Source of the DNA: Alphaproteobacteria bacterium
Lineage (GTDB): Bacteria > Pseudomonadota > Alphaproteobacteria > UBA7879
Length of the DNA stretch: 64,000 nt
NCBI GenBank assembly: GCA_002869105.1
Contig: PKTP01000003.1
Coordinates: forward strand, 124,001 to 188,000
Direction: 5' to 3'
Both the position numbers and the translations under genes were made by a program. Positions within the stretch are counted from its first letter, which is position 1, and every line of letters starts with the position of its first letter. Under the pieces are notes generated by a model. That model searched no databases, was not told where the DNA came from, and saw nothing but the letters and a program-made list of their open reading frames with translations. Below, one piece after another: positions 1 through 8,748 of the stretch.

Positions 1-1084
1 GTGTAATAATTTGAGAGTTTTCAATGAACAGCTTTCCTGGTTTCTTATCTAGATAGCCATGAGATTCCAGGGCCTCTATCAATGCCCCTGGTTGCTCTAG
101 TTGGTCAGGGGAAACAATGCTTAATAGGTCATTTAGTGGCTTTGCATCTAAAATATGTAGATATTCTTTAGCTTCAATAAGGCTTTTAGTTATATAATAC
201 TCACTCCCATCATTTGGATGACCCGGGGGTCTGATAAACATATCGTTACCAGCCAACGTGCCTAATTCAATGTTCCTATTGGGCTTATGTAAATCTATTA
301 CGGAACGCATAGCGCTGAAGTCTAGAAACGCTATTCCTGCACTGCCAATCAAACCTGTATTCTTGTGTTCGCCCCCGCCTTTTGTTAAGACCAGTAAATT
401 AGAAGCGCCTATTTCCCCCTCATTCCTTAAATTATCTACGGATAGGAATAGATTTTTTGCTTTGAGTGTATTTGTTTCTAATTGATCCAGTTTCTCGGTC
501 TGGATTGTGGCGCGTTCAAAAACAGTTAATTCGCCGTAGTTCAATAAAAGATGTGTTTTTAAGTCTAGTACATCCACACCAATTTTACCATTGAAGAGCG
601 CGTTGGTAGATGACAAATTTATTTGCCCGTACTGATCACTGCTTTCAAGTTCAACGGTCCCATTGAACCTGATATCATAGGATGGTACTTCGGTTGTTTT
701 TGGAGTATGAATTTTGAGCTTATCTTTATGCCAAGTGAAAAAAAACCGTTCACCTTGGCCATCAAAAATTTTAAAATCAAGGCCTTGATCGGTGATTGCG
801 GTTTCTGTAAATCCACCAAATCCACGTTGATAAGCCCTATTTTCTTGGGGAAATAAACTTAAGTCTTCAGGAGCTTCTAGAACAGTAATGCCGAGTTGTT
901 GTTCATCAAGAGGAGCAACACGAACTCTTAATATTGAATCATCCTGACCAAGCTCTACGGAAATCTGCCGGATGCTGGCAGATAGATAAAACAGCTGTTG
1001 ATTAAGGAGGAGGGCGCAGAGACAGTAGACTGTAAGCTTTTTAAACCACAACTTACAAACGTGGGCTATTTTGAAAAACATCAT
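1..1084 (-). CDS. Large secreted adhesin-like protein, N-terminal part (runs off the left edge)
   Basis: The frame is open for 361 codons from an ATG-ATG pair (ATG at 1084) to the window edge, with no stop. The first ~35 residues form a basic start followed by a hydrophobic stretch (CLCALLLNQQLFYLSA), which looks like a long signal peptide. The rest is rich in short alternating strands with N, G, L and T (for example NLRNEGEIGASNLLVL and GLIGSAGIAFLDFS), as in filamentous haemagglutinin or polymorphic-toxin stalks. I infer an exported beta-helical surface or secreted protein; no named domain can be assigned from the visible part. It could be the front end of a polymorphic toxin whose tip lies outside the window. 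The gene is convergent with nothing and its promoter must lie in 1085-1359. Confidence 0.6.
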   Translation of the reverse strand, partial: MMFFKIAHVCKLWFKKLTVYCLCALLLNQQLFYLSASIRQISVELGQDDSILRVRVAPLDEQQLGITVLEAPEDLSLFPQENRAYQRGFGGFTETAITDQGLDFKIFDGQGERFFFTWHKDKLKIHTPKTTEVPSYDIRFNGTVELESSDQYGQINLSSTNALFNGKIGVDVLDLKTHLLLNYGELTVFERATIQTEKLDQLETNTLKAKNLFLSVDNLRNEGEIGASNLLVLTKGGGEHKNTGLIGSAGIAFLDFSAMRSVIDLHKPNRNIELGTLAGNDMFIRPPGHPNDGSEYYITKSLIEAKEYLHILDAKPLNDLLSIVSPDQLEQPGALIEALESHGYLDKKPGKLFIENSQIIT

Positions 1085-1359
1085 ATCTTTATTTTTAACA
1101 AATTATTTAATGATAGCTTATTTACGAAATGACAATAATAAAATTAGATATTTTAGAAGATTTCAAAGAAAGTTATTTTTGGAGCGCATGCAAAAGCAAT
1201 CGAGGACGAGGCGCAGCTAGTTATCTAGCACGGCCCCAGATATTCTTCAAGAAAACAATTACTCCTTTGCCCGGGTGCAGGAGTAAGGGTGAGGATACCT
1301 GGGTGTAGCTTGTGTATTAACAAGACCCAATTTCAAAGAGGCGCTACAGCTTCAAAAAT
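1085..1359. other. Intergenic region with a G+C-richer block
   Basis: This gap lies upstream of the adhesin-like gene and downstream of the DUF3857 gene. Its first ~90 bases are very AT-rich and suit a promoter for the leftward gene. Bases ~1176-1330 are visibly richer in G+C than the flanks. They carry an open frame of 59 codons (ATG 1129, TAG 1306-1308, plus strand) without a ribosome binding site. The block reads more like a dispersed intergenic repeat than a gene, but only one copy is visible here. Confidence 0.3.
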
Positions 1360-3270
1360 TTAACTGATTTTTGCGTAGTCAAGATTGGGCATAATATATA
1401 TAGATTCTAAAATATTTTCTTTTACCAGCTCACGAAATCTTTTTATATCCTCAGAATTAAGAGCCTCGGCCGGCAAATAAGGTTTTTTAATGGTCAGTTT
1501 ATCAATAATAAGACTATCTTTATTTTCTCTCACCATTTCGCGATTTATTCTTATGTATGGCGTGTCAACTGATATATTAAATGCCTCTCCACCAGGTATT
1601 GACGTATTCTTAAGCCGTGTTTTTCTAAAAAGAGTTTTTGGAATCCCAAGTGACATATCGTTAACTTGTTGTTCCGAATTAAACAATATTTTTTCAAGGC
1701 TTTGATATCCTAGTGGAATACCAGGACCTAGGTTTGTTTTTTTAAAATATTGCTTCTTTTTCATAGTTATTTTGATTTTAACAGTTTTCACATCACGGGA
1801 ATTGAGATTTGGTAAAATCATTTTGGCGGCATCTTCATCTTTTAAAGGCTCTGCTGTTATGTAATCAAATAAATATTCTTCAAGGGATTTCTCTGACATA
1901 TATAAGCTAAGTCCGGTTATAAGCGCAGCATCATGTCCTGTTGCCTCATAATCGATTATGTGTTGTGCTGGAGAAGAGTCAAAACGAATTGTATGCTCAA
2001 TTGCTACGCCGTTTTTTTCTGGGTTTACCGCCGGGCTTTTCTGATACTTCTGTGCATCATTTCCCCCAATAATCAACACAGGCCGATCGGCCACATCAGG
2101 AAAAATACCTTGTGCCATGCTCACTGCATTTGTTGGATCAACCCAATACGTCTTACCCGTTTGACTTTTGAGCCTGACAAATACGTGATTAAAAGATTGG
2201 AGGAGAGGGAAGACCTCTGGAACCAGTATATTATTAAATCCCCTATAGACCAAAACAAAACTTGTCTCGTATCCCAACTTTTGAGCAATAGAGGCCAGCA
2301 TGACAGAAAAATCCTTACAGTCCCCAGTTTGTGTTTCAACGATTGTCTTTAGATCTCTTGGAAAAATTTGATTCTTGACTGTGCGCCAGTCGCCTAGATA
2401 GTGAAAAAGACGAATGATCTCAGACGTGATCATATTAATTTGTTCAACGTCTCCTTTTACTTCTGAAGCTTTTTTCCAAATAGCTTCAAGAATCGGCGGG
2501 TGTTTTTGATTCATAACTGACTGATAACCCGGCAACAGTTTACCGCTAAACCGATTCCAGATTTTCTCTGATGACACATCAACCCAGGTTAATTTTTTAG
2601 GGTTTGTAAGAGAGCCCTGAGGCTCATTGACTTTCAAACTGGTAAAATCTTTATTCTTTAGATGAATAGAGAAACCCTTCATCGATTGTTCTGGGTTAAC
2701 GTAAGAAGTCTCTAATATATGATGGGGGTCATTGATATCAACGTATAAGGGCATTTCTGTTTTAATATTCACCACGCAGTGTTCCCAAATGCCGATCTCT
2801 CCAAACGAGAGTGAAAAAGAAGCAAAATTTGATAAAGAGGGCTCTAGAACCTGTCTTTCAAAGATCAGCTCAATTTGCGCATTTACCCCAAGTTTTGGGA
2901 AGGCTATGGACACCTTGCGAAGTTCATCAAAACCTAACTCAGAACTGGCGATCGCTTTATCAACAATGTTGTTCTCACTCACCTTGTAAGATGTGCCTTT
3001 GTCATTTGTCTGTGCTTTTAAGATTTTTACTTTCTCAGAAGATCCATTATAAAAGATTGGATAAAGAGCAAGCTGATCACGGCCACTCTCATTTAAAATA
3101 GTCATCTTTATATGAAAACGTTCCTGATACGTTCCATCTTTTTTTATATTAATATCACGTTGAAAAAAATTAACAGCGACGCCAACATCTTCTCGGGTTG
3201 CCCACCGGCTATGAGCATCAAAAAAAGAAATTTGAAGGAAAGCTACAAATAAAAAAAGAAAACGCATCAT
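1360..3270 (-). CDS. DUF3857 / transglutaminase-like exported protein
   Basis: A 636-residue protein with a signal peptide (residues 1-20, FLFLFVAFLQISFF core). Residues ~35-220 match the all-beta DUF3857 domain that usually precedes a transglutaminase-like fold. A papain-type triad is visible: Cys318 in TGDCKDFSVML, His362 in NHVFV and Asp378 in YWVDPTN. The C-terminal ~200 residues are beta-rich, as in relatives. Such proteins are periplasmic or surface proteins of unknown substrate, so protease or transglutaminase-fold activity is inferred. The gene is divergent from ccmE, with only 66 bp between starts, and transcribed alone. Length is normal for the family and there is no sign of decay. 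Confidence 0.85.
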   Translation of the reverse strand: MMRFLFLFVAFLQISFFDAHSRWATREDVGVAVNFFQRDINIKKDGTYQERFHIKMTILNESGRDQLALYPIFYNGSSEKVKILKAQTNDKGTSYKVSENNIVDKAIASSELGFDELRKVSIAFPKLGVNAQIELIFERQVLEPSLSNFASFSLSFGEIGIWEHCVVNIKTEMPLYVDINDPHHILETSYVNPEQSMKGFSIHLKNKDFTSLKVNEPQGSLTNPKKLTWVDVSSEKIWNRFSGKLLPGYQSVMNQKHPPILEAIWKKASEVKGDVEQINMITSEIIRLFHYLGDWRTVKNQIFPRDLKTIVETQTGDCKDFSVMLASIAQKLGYETSFVLVYRGFNNILVPEVFPLLQSFNHVFVRLKSQTGKTYWVDPTNAVSMAQGIFPDVADRPVLIIGGNDAQKYQKSPAVNPEKNGVAIEHTIRFDSSPAQHIIDYEATGHDAALITGLSLYMSEKSLEEYLFDYITAEPLKDEDAAKMILPNLNSRDVKTVKIKITMKKKQYFKKTNLGPGIPLGYQSLEKILFNSEQQVNDMSLGIPKTLFRKTRLKNTSIPGGEAFNISVDTPYIRINREMVRENKDSLIIDKLTIKKPYLPAEALNSEDIKRFRELVKENILESIYIMPNLDYAKIS

Positions 3271-3336
3271 TCTGCCACCAGTGATTATATTTTAATGAGG
3301 CTACCGCAACTCCCTTTAATTTGCTAGATTAATCTC

Positions 3337-3741
3337 ATGAAAATCTGGGTCAAAAGAGCTCTCATTTATACACTTTTTTTAATGGCTATTTCAGCCGGGA
3401 TCTTCATGATTTTAGCCGCTTTTAGAGATAATATGATGTACTTCCTTTCGCCAAGTGATCTGCATTCTAAGCATCGAAGCAATAACCTTCAAACGGTTCG
3501 TTTAGGCGGCCTTGTTCAAAAGGGGTCTGTAAGAAGGGATAAAAACGACAAACTTTTGTTTGTTGTAACCGATCAAGTTCAAAAAGTTAATGTGGAATAT
3601 ACAGGCTTCATTCCATCCCTCTTCAGAGAAGGGAAGAGCGTTGTCGTCATTGGCCAGTGGATTGCCCAAAATAATCTGTTAAAAGCCACAAAAATTTTGG
3701 CAAAGCACGACGAAAATTACACGCCGCCGGAGCATGCATGA
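3337..3741 (+). CDS. ccmE: Cytochrome c-type biogenesis protein CcmE (periplasmic haem chaperone)
   Basis: A 134-residue protein. It has one N-terminal membrane anchor (residues 9-29), the OB-fold signature VRLGGLVQKGSVRR, the GFIPSLFREGK strand and the C-terminal LAKHDENYTPPE motif. His123 is the expected covalent haem-binding residue and Tyr127 the nearby ligand. CcmE receives haem from CcmABCD and hands it to CcmF/H for attachment to apocytochrome c. It starts the ccmE-F-G-H-I cluster and overlaps ccmF by 4 bases (ATGA). The gene itself looks intact, although the downstream ligase genes are broken, so its function may already be lost or be supplied by copies elsewhere. Confidence 0.93.
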   Translation: MKIWVKRALIYTLFLMAISAGIFMILAAFRDNMMYFLSPSDLHSKHRSNNLQTVRLGGLVQKGSVRRDKNDKLLFVVTDQVQKVNVEYTGFIPSLFREGKSVVVIGQWIAQNNLLKATKILAKHDENYTPPEHA

Positions 3742-5630
3742 TAGAACTTGGCCTTTATAGTTTTATATCTGCACTTATTGTTTGTATAAATCAGGCGCTC
3801 ACTCTGATGCCCTCAACTTCCTTTAAAGTTCATTATCGTTGGCTTGTTTATGCTCAATTTGGGTTTGAGATTCTTTCTTTTTTTTGTTTGATATGGGCTC
3901 ATGTGACTTCAGACTTTTCAGTGAGTGTTGTTGCCAACAATACACATAGCTTGATGAGCCCCACCTATAAGTTGGCAAGTGTTTGGGGCCAGCATCAAGG
4001 ATCGGCTTTCTTTTGGTTTGTTGGGATTTCTTTTGTAAGCTTCTTATTTCTTATCATTGAAAAACAAATTCCAGGCAGACAAATGGCCATCATACAAGGA
4101 GTTCAGAGCTTAATCTTGCTTCTGATTGGGTCTTATATTTTAATTGTAGCAAATCCTTTTGAACGCTCTTTGCCTTTTCCAATGGAGGGAAATGGATTGA
4201 ATCCTCTATTGCAGGATCCAGGTTTAACGTATCATCCACCCGTGCTTTTTAGCGGTCACTTTTTTTTTACATTGTTGTATTCTTTAGCCGTGACGCAGCC
4301 CTTTAACGGTAGCCATTATAAGGGTGTTGTACGACGATGGACCTTAATCTCCTTTGCTTTTTTAACACTCGGTATCAGCCTTGGTAGTTTTTGGGCTTAC
4401 TATGTTCTTGGATGGGGAGGGTGGTGGTATTGGGCCCCAGTTGAAGCGGTTTCACTTTTCCCATGGCTGATTTTATTGATGAGTATCCATGCGCAAGGGG
4501 CTCAAAAAAATGTGAAACATCCCCGATCGTTTGCTGCTATTTTGAATGTCTTGGCTTTATTATTTTCTGTCCTTTCAACCTTAATTGTCCGTTCGGGATT
4601 ATTAACCTCTGTTCATAGCTTTGCGATCGATGGTATTGGAACGATTTATTTAGCGTGTGTGTTTTTGATTCTTCTAATATTTGGTTTAAGAAGCACCATT
4701 AAAAAAGGATTGTGGACCTTCAACTCCCCTTCAACAGATCAAATGAAAGGGTGATGAACCTTCATATTACATGTTTGTTACGCGCTCTTGGTTGTGTTAC
4801 TAGGCGTTTTAGGACCGGTTATATTTAAGATGATGGGGGGTGAAAATTTTTAATTAGGCCCAAGATACTTCAGCACCTTATTGCTACCGGTTTTTTTCTT
4901 TTGGGTCATTCTGCTGCTATTTTATCACTTTTCTCTGACTCAAAAAAAACTGGTCAAGAAAAGAGCTGTTGTTCTCTTGATTATCTTTTTATCCTTTTGT
5001 CTTTTGTTAGGCTTAATTTGTGGAAAGGTCTTCAAATCACTATCCCTTATAGAGCTTGTCTTGACGGTTGTGATGCTGTTCTTAGGGGTTGGCATTGCTC
5101 TCACATCCGTTATCTTAGGGCTCTCAAAAAATGGTAAATCAAAGAATACCCGCTTGAGTCAATTTTTGAGCCATTTTGGATTGGGAATCTTTATCATAGG
5201 ATTGACGGGTGCTTACAGCCTTGAACAGGAAAGTTATGCAGATGCTGTGCCAAGCAAGCCTTTATTCATTCACGGAGATCAATATACAATTGAAGAACTA
5301 TATAAAAATCCAGAGCTGAACTCCCTTTCAACTGTCGCTTCAATCAAATTAAAAGCGGCTCTCTCAGGCAACCATGCAATAGTCCTTCCAGAGAGACGCT
5401 ATTTTTATCAAAATGATGCTTTTTTTCCTATTTCGGCAATGGTTTTTAGTAGATTGATTTTATATAATATAACTTTAGGTGAACCCAACGATGATGGATC
5501 GTGGCAAATCAGAGTAAAAAAAAAGCCCTTTGCTCCTACTTGTGTGGCTTGGCGGGGTTTTCATTTTTATTGGCTGCATTGTTGGCGTGATAATCAAAAG
5601 GGAGGAAGACAGGGTCTATGAGAAAAAATA
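3738..5630 (+). pseudogene. ccmF: Broken ccmF (cytochrome c haem lyase subunit)
   Basis: The N-terminal piece (3738-4754, 338 aa) and the C-terminal piece (ORF to 5621) lie in the same frame. They are separated by in-frame TGA TGA at 4752-4757 and TAA at 4851-4853. The codons between still read as CcmF (LLGVLGPVIFKMMGGENF, stop, LGPRYFSTLLLP). A 9-A run at 5516-5524 then shifts the frame. With 8 A the C-terminus becomes a proper final helix (VWLGGVFIFIG) ending at 5630, overlapping the ccmG start. The haem-handling WWD motif is also altered, WGGWWYWAPVEAVS instead of the usual WGxWWxWDPVENAS, losing Asp and Asn. Conserved LNPLLQDPGL and HPP segments remain. The coding signal is strong but a functional 650-residue CcmF cannot be made by normal translation. 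Confidence 0.88.
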
Positions 5631-6115
5631 AACTTACTCTTATAGTTGTGGCAGCCTTGACGCTTACCGTTATGGCATCAGCCCTTCAACAGCTCAGCAA
5701 TAGAAAAGCACAATTTGTGCCTGAAGGCGACCTTCTTCAAACTCTTGCGCCATCAAAAGCTGACTATTTAAAACATCCTACAAAAAAGATCAAAGGCCCT
5801 TGCATTGTTCTTTTTATTGCGTCTTGGTGTCCCCATTGTCACGAAATCCTTGCAGATTTAAAGGGGGTCAACCTCCCCATTTGGATTGTGCTTTATCATG
5901 ATCGGGCACCTTTAACAGACAAACAAAAACAGGTTGCGCAGGGCGTTTTCAGAGATGTCTCTCTGAGCCTTTCTCCTAAGTGGCATGTTAAGTCAATCCC
6001 CTCTCTTTTCATTATTAATAGCAGGGGAGAAGTTGACTCAAAATTTGATGGGTCTTTTAGAAAAAAAGGTCAAAAAAAATTTAAAGAATCTCTTAGAAAG
6101 GTTCAAAATGCGTGA
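5618..6115 (+). CDS. ccmG: Thiol:disulfide interchange protein CcmG/DsbE-like
   Basis: A 165-residue membrane-anchored thioredoxin-fold protein. A membrane segment covers residues 6-23, the redox motif is WCPHC (Cys71, Cys74) and the cis-Pro loop is KSIPSLFI. In System I this protein keeps apocytochrome c or CcmH cysteines reduced so that haem can be attached. The CXXC and cis-Pro are intact. The start overlaps the 3' end that ccmF would have if its poly-A frameshift were restored, which fits the original operon layout. An AGG-rich ribosome binding site lies just upstream. The family assignment rests on motif plus position; general DsbE-like reductase activity is the alternative. Confidence 0.85.
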   Translation: MRKNKLTLIVVAALTLTVMASALQQLSNRKAQFVPEGDLLQTLAPSKADYLKHPTKKIKGPCIVLFIASWCPHCHEILADLKGVNLPIWIVLYHDRAPLTDKQKQVAQGVFRDVSLSLSPKWHVKSIPSLFIINSRGEVDSKFDGSFRKKGQKKFKESLRKVQNA

Positions 6116-6401
6116 CTTTCAACAAACAGTCATTGAAATTGGGAAAAAAGTTAAATGCTTATCTTGTAAAGGCCAAACCATCGATGCGTCTTCCTCACCT
6201 TCATCCTTAAAACTGCGAGAGGTTATTAAAGAAAAACTGCTGGCAGGGGAGAAGCCAGGTGCCATATTAGAAAGTTTTCGCAAACAATATGGAGAAGAGA
6301 TCATGGTTAATCCCCAGGTGACGCTATCTTCTATCTTTTTTTGGGCTTTGCCGCTTCTTTTTTTGATAGTGATGCTCACCTATATTTTGCGAAAAAAATG
6401 A
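6108..6401 (+). CDS. ccmH: Cytochrome c-type biogenesis protein CcmH (short form)
   Basis: A 97-residue protein. The chosen start is the ATG at 6108 inside the end of ccmG (8-base overlap), because MRDFQQTVIEIGKKVKC lines up with the mature N-terminus of CcmH. The haem/apocytochrome-handling motif is KCLSC (Cys17, Cys20; family form LRCxxC), followed by the QTIDAS segment. One membrane helix lies at residues ~75-93. CcmH normally has a cleaved signal peptide placing the cysteines in the periplasm, and none is evident here. An upstream in-frame extension into ccmG exists but does not look like a good signal peptide. Without export the cysteine domain would face the cytoplasm, so function is doubtful even though the reading frame is intact. 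Confidence 0.8.
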   Translation: MRDFQQTVIEIGKKVKCLSCKGQTIDASSSPSSLKLREVIKEKLLAGEKPGAILESFRKQYGEEIMVNPQVTLSSIFFWALPLLFLIVMLTYILRKK

Positions 6402-6828
6402 TCCTTATTATTATATGTTTTCTTCTTTTATTATTGGTTTTATGGCGGGCACATGGATATCAAAAAACCATGATTTCTCTGTCTTTTATAGGCATTGGGG
6501 GGCTTTTATAGGCATTGGGGGGGTGATAAGCATCGCGATCTATATGATTTTTGGTCAACCTGGATTGCCGGACTTTCCTTTTCACGCTCTCAACAGCCCC
6601 ACATCCGAGGTTTACTTTAGAAAGGTCTCTCAACAAAAGAAAATCATTGAGGCCCTCAAAAGAGAGCCAGACAACGTGCGCCTATGGAAAAATCTTTCAG
6701 AAACATATCAACGGATAAACCAAGCCAAAGCTCAGAGCCACATTGATAAATATATTATTTTTCTTGAACGTCAGCTTCAGGAAGCTTCTTCAATTTCAAA
6801 AAGCGCGCATATGCGCCATACAAAGTAA
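6398..6828 (+). pseudogene. ccmI: ccmI-like gene disrupted by a 20-bp tandem duplication
   Basis: The natural start is the ATG at 6398 overlapping the ccmH stop (ATGA). That frame gives a clean N-terminal membrane helix (IIICFLLLLLVLW). A 20-base unit at 6483-6502 is repeated exactly at 6503-6522, and the frame then stops. Deleting one copy joins the N-terminal frame directly to the downstream frame (VISIAIYMIFGQPGLPDF, then a single TPR-like segment with LKREPDNVRLWKNLSE and YQRI). CcmI is the apocytochrome c chaperone of System I. An alternative start at 6415 gives a 137-residue protein with a replaced N-terminus, so some product could still be made. Even unbroken it is much shorter than typical alphaproteobacterial CcmI. 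Confidence 0.85.
6483..6522. repeat. Perfect 20-bp tandem duplication (two copies)
   Basis: The unit cttttataggcattgggggg occurs at 6483-6502 and again at 6503-6522. It adds 20 bases, a +2 shift, inside ccmI. Removing one copy restores a continuous ccmI frame. Because it is a 20-base unit, it is unlikely to be a simple base-calling error. Confidence 0.95.
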
Positions 6829-7423
6829 CATCTTCCTCAATCTGGAAAAGATTTGATTTTTCTAGTTTTTCAAAGGTTTGCTCACGATAGGAAACATGAA
6901 AAAAATTCAACCAGTGATCATGAAGCTTACGAATCATGAGTGGCAAACCTTTAAAGTCATGAAAATCAATAATATATAAAGAACCATTATTTGCCAGATT
7001 ATTCCAAATAGCCTTAAGAGCTCCTTCAGTATCAGGGATCATCGAAAGACTGTATGAGCAAAATGCAGCTTCAAATTTTGGGAAATAATTTTTTTCAGCA
7101 TCAAAATTCTCAGCTGCCTCACAAATGAAATGTAAATGCGTGTCCGAAAATCTTTTACGCACTTCAGCTTGATAAAGTAAGGAGTCGCATATGTCACATC
7201 CTACCAATAGAGGTACAGGAGTGGCTTCGTGCATAAACTTGTTCAACTTAAAAAGATTTCTGCCAGTTCCACAACCAACTTCTAAAATGGAACGTGGATG
7301 ATCTTTTGCAATTTGTTTAAGTAAAAAATCCCTGCCAAGAAGATAAAATTTACGCGTTAAGTTATAAAAGGGGGATTGGAATTTATAGATGCTATTCATC
7401 AGGTTTTTTTGTCTTGATGACAT
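6755..7423 (-). CDS. btaB: Methyltransferase BtaB-like (betaine lipid synthesis)
   Basis: A 222-residue class I SAM methyltransferase. The SAM-binding loop is ILEVGCGTGRNL (residues 46-57), the acidic motif II is GCDI and a later motif is SLYIIDFHDF. The start at 7423 was chosen because GAGG lies about 9 bases upstream, inside the last codons of the preceding gene, leaving a 4-base gap; longer in-frame starts overlap btaA. BtaB converts diacylglyceryl-homoserine to the trimethylated betaine lipid DGTS with three SAM-dependent methylations. The function is assigned mainly because the gene is paired with a btaA homologue, as in Rhodobacter and Sinorhizobium. It overlaps the 3' end of ccmI, convergent, by about 74 bases. 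Confidence 0.8.
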   Translation of the reverse strand: MSSRQKNLMNSIYKFQSPFYNLTRKFYLLGRDFLLKQIAKDHPRSILEVGCGTGRNLFKLNKFMHEATPVPLLVGCDICDSLLYQAEVRKRFSDTHLHFICEAAENFDAEKNYFPKFEAAFCSYSLSMIPDTEGALKAIWNNLANNGSLYIIDFHDFKGLPLMIRKLHDHWLNFFHVSYREQTFEKLEKSNLFQIEEDVTLYGAYARFLKLKKLPEADVQEK

Positions 7424-7427
7424 GTTT

Positions 7428-8669
7428 TTATCCTCGAACTTCATAACAATGAAAGCCACCATAAACTTTCAAACGGTCTTTTTTGAAAAGAGTACGGGAC
7501 TGCTCTTCATGGTAATACAGTTTTTCCATCAAATGGACTGGTAATTGATCTGCTAAATAAGATTTAAGGGTCCCCGTTCTAAATATGATCCGCGCGCCAG
7601 GGCCGCCAACACTAATTATATCTTGCCATAATGCGGTGATATCCTCTTTACTCATCCATTCTTGAGCATCCAGAAGAACAAAACGGTTATAATCACCAGG
7701 GTGGCTATCAGCGACTTTTTTCACAATTGATCCATAAGAGTGGTCTAATTTTTGATGATTAAGCTGTTGCTTGATGAGATCAAAGTTCTTCTCTTGAAGG
7801 TATAAGGGGAGGGCCTCTTGGCAATCTAAGTTATACTGAGCAAGCAAAATCTGCCAGGCAAAATAATTTCGATAGCAAGGTGTATCTGTAAGCGTTTGCC
7901 TGACGCGCTCGATAAATAAATCTTTTAAACTTAGATTTGTTTCATCTTGTAATATTTTGATTTGATTTGGATGCACGCCCAGAAATGCACATAAAGCAGG
8001 AAGTTTAAAAAGCAAATGGCGCCAACGTTTCAAAATTTTTGGAAGAATAATGACATCAAAATAGATAGTTTGTTCTTTTGTGTCTGAAAATTTAAGAAAC
8101 TCACGCACACGAGACCGTTTAATTCCTAAGAGTGGAAAAATTATACGCGCCACCAAAGCTGCTTTACTTGCTGGATAAAAACCTTTTTCAAAGATATCAA
8201 TTCTATGTTTGTATCGCTTACAAAGCTGTTGCATTGGACTTTGCCAATAATGCTTTTCTTCCTCAGACAAGTGAGGGGCTATATGGTGTTGATAAAACAG
8301 TATATTTTGCACACCTTTGCCAACGGCCATAAAATCAAACAAATGCTGATATGTCGGGGCAGCGCGCGCAGCAACGGCGCGAATTCTAGCGATGTGCAGA
8401 TGATCTTGCTGAATATCTACTAAGGACACTTTTTCAGGACATTTTGTCAAATAATTAAGCCCGTTACAGCCCCCTGAGCTTATCGCAAGAACCTTTGAAT
8501 TTTCTTCAAGTTTTAATGCCGCTAAATCAATTTCAGGATCTTCCCAAATTTGATTATACAAAATGCCCTGAAAAGCTTTTGAGAAAAATTGCAAATGGGG
8601 CACGTAACGATTTCGACGACCAGAGTAAATAGCTCTTTTAAGGGGAGACGAAAACGTTTTTTTGGGCAT
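7428..8669 (-). CDS. btaA: BtaA-like S-adenosylmethionine:diacylglycerol 3-amino-3-carboxypropyltransferase
   Basis: A 413-residue DUF3419/BtaA-family protein. The family hallmarks are YNQIWEDPEIDLAAL (residues 38-52) and the SAM-binding segment VLAISSGGCNGLNYL (60-74), followed by VSLVDIQ. C-terminal GGPGARIIFRTG and HCYEVRG are also family-like. BtaA moves the aminocarboxypropyl group of SAM to diacylglycerol to make diacylglyceryl-homoserine, the first step to DGTS. ATG 8669 was preferred to the TTG 12 bases upstream; neither has a strong ribosome binding site. It forms a two-gene unit with btaB. Together they imply phosphorus-free betaine lipids, a known response to phosphate shortage in free-living alphaproteobacteria but unexpected in a decaying, possibly host-bound genome. 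Confidence 0.88.
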   Translation of the reverse strand: MPKKTFSSPLKRAIYSGRRNRYVPHLQFFSKAFQGILYNQIWEDPEIDLAALKLEENSKVLAISSGGCNGLNYLTKCPEKVSLVDIQQDHLHIARIRAVAARAAPTYQHLFDFMAVGKGVQNILFYQHHIAPHLSEEEKHYWQSPMQQLCKRYKHRIDIFEKGFYPASKAALVARIIFPLLGIKRSRVREFLKFSDTKEQTIYFDVIILPKILKRWRHLLFKLPALCAFLGVHPNQIKILQDETNLSLKDLFIERVRQTLTDTPCYRNYFAWQILLAQYNLDCQEALPLYLQEKNFDLIKQQLNHQKLDHSYGSIVKKVADSHPGDYNRFVLLDAQEWMSKEDITALWQDIISVGGPGARIIFRTGTLKSYLADQLPVHLMEKLYYHEEQSRTLFKKDRLKVYGGFHCYEVRG

Positions 8670-8748
8670 AATTTTCAGCAATAATTAACACCAGCAAGCT
8701 AGCTGATTTGCTATTCTTATGCAACTAGAAGATTGAGAGCGACTTTTT

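Noticed and set aside
4752..4757. Recoding of TGA as Trp to explain the ccmF stops
   Set aside because: Other genes in the window use TGA as a normal stop, including in ATGA overlaps, and a TAA also interrupts ccmF.
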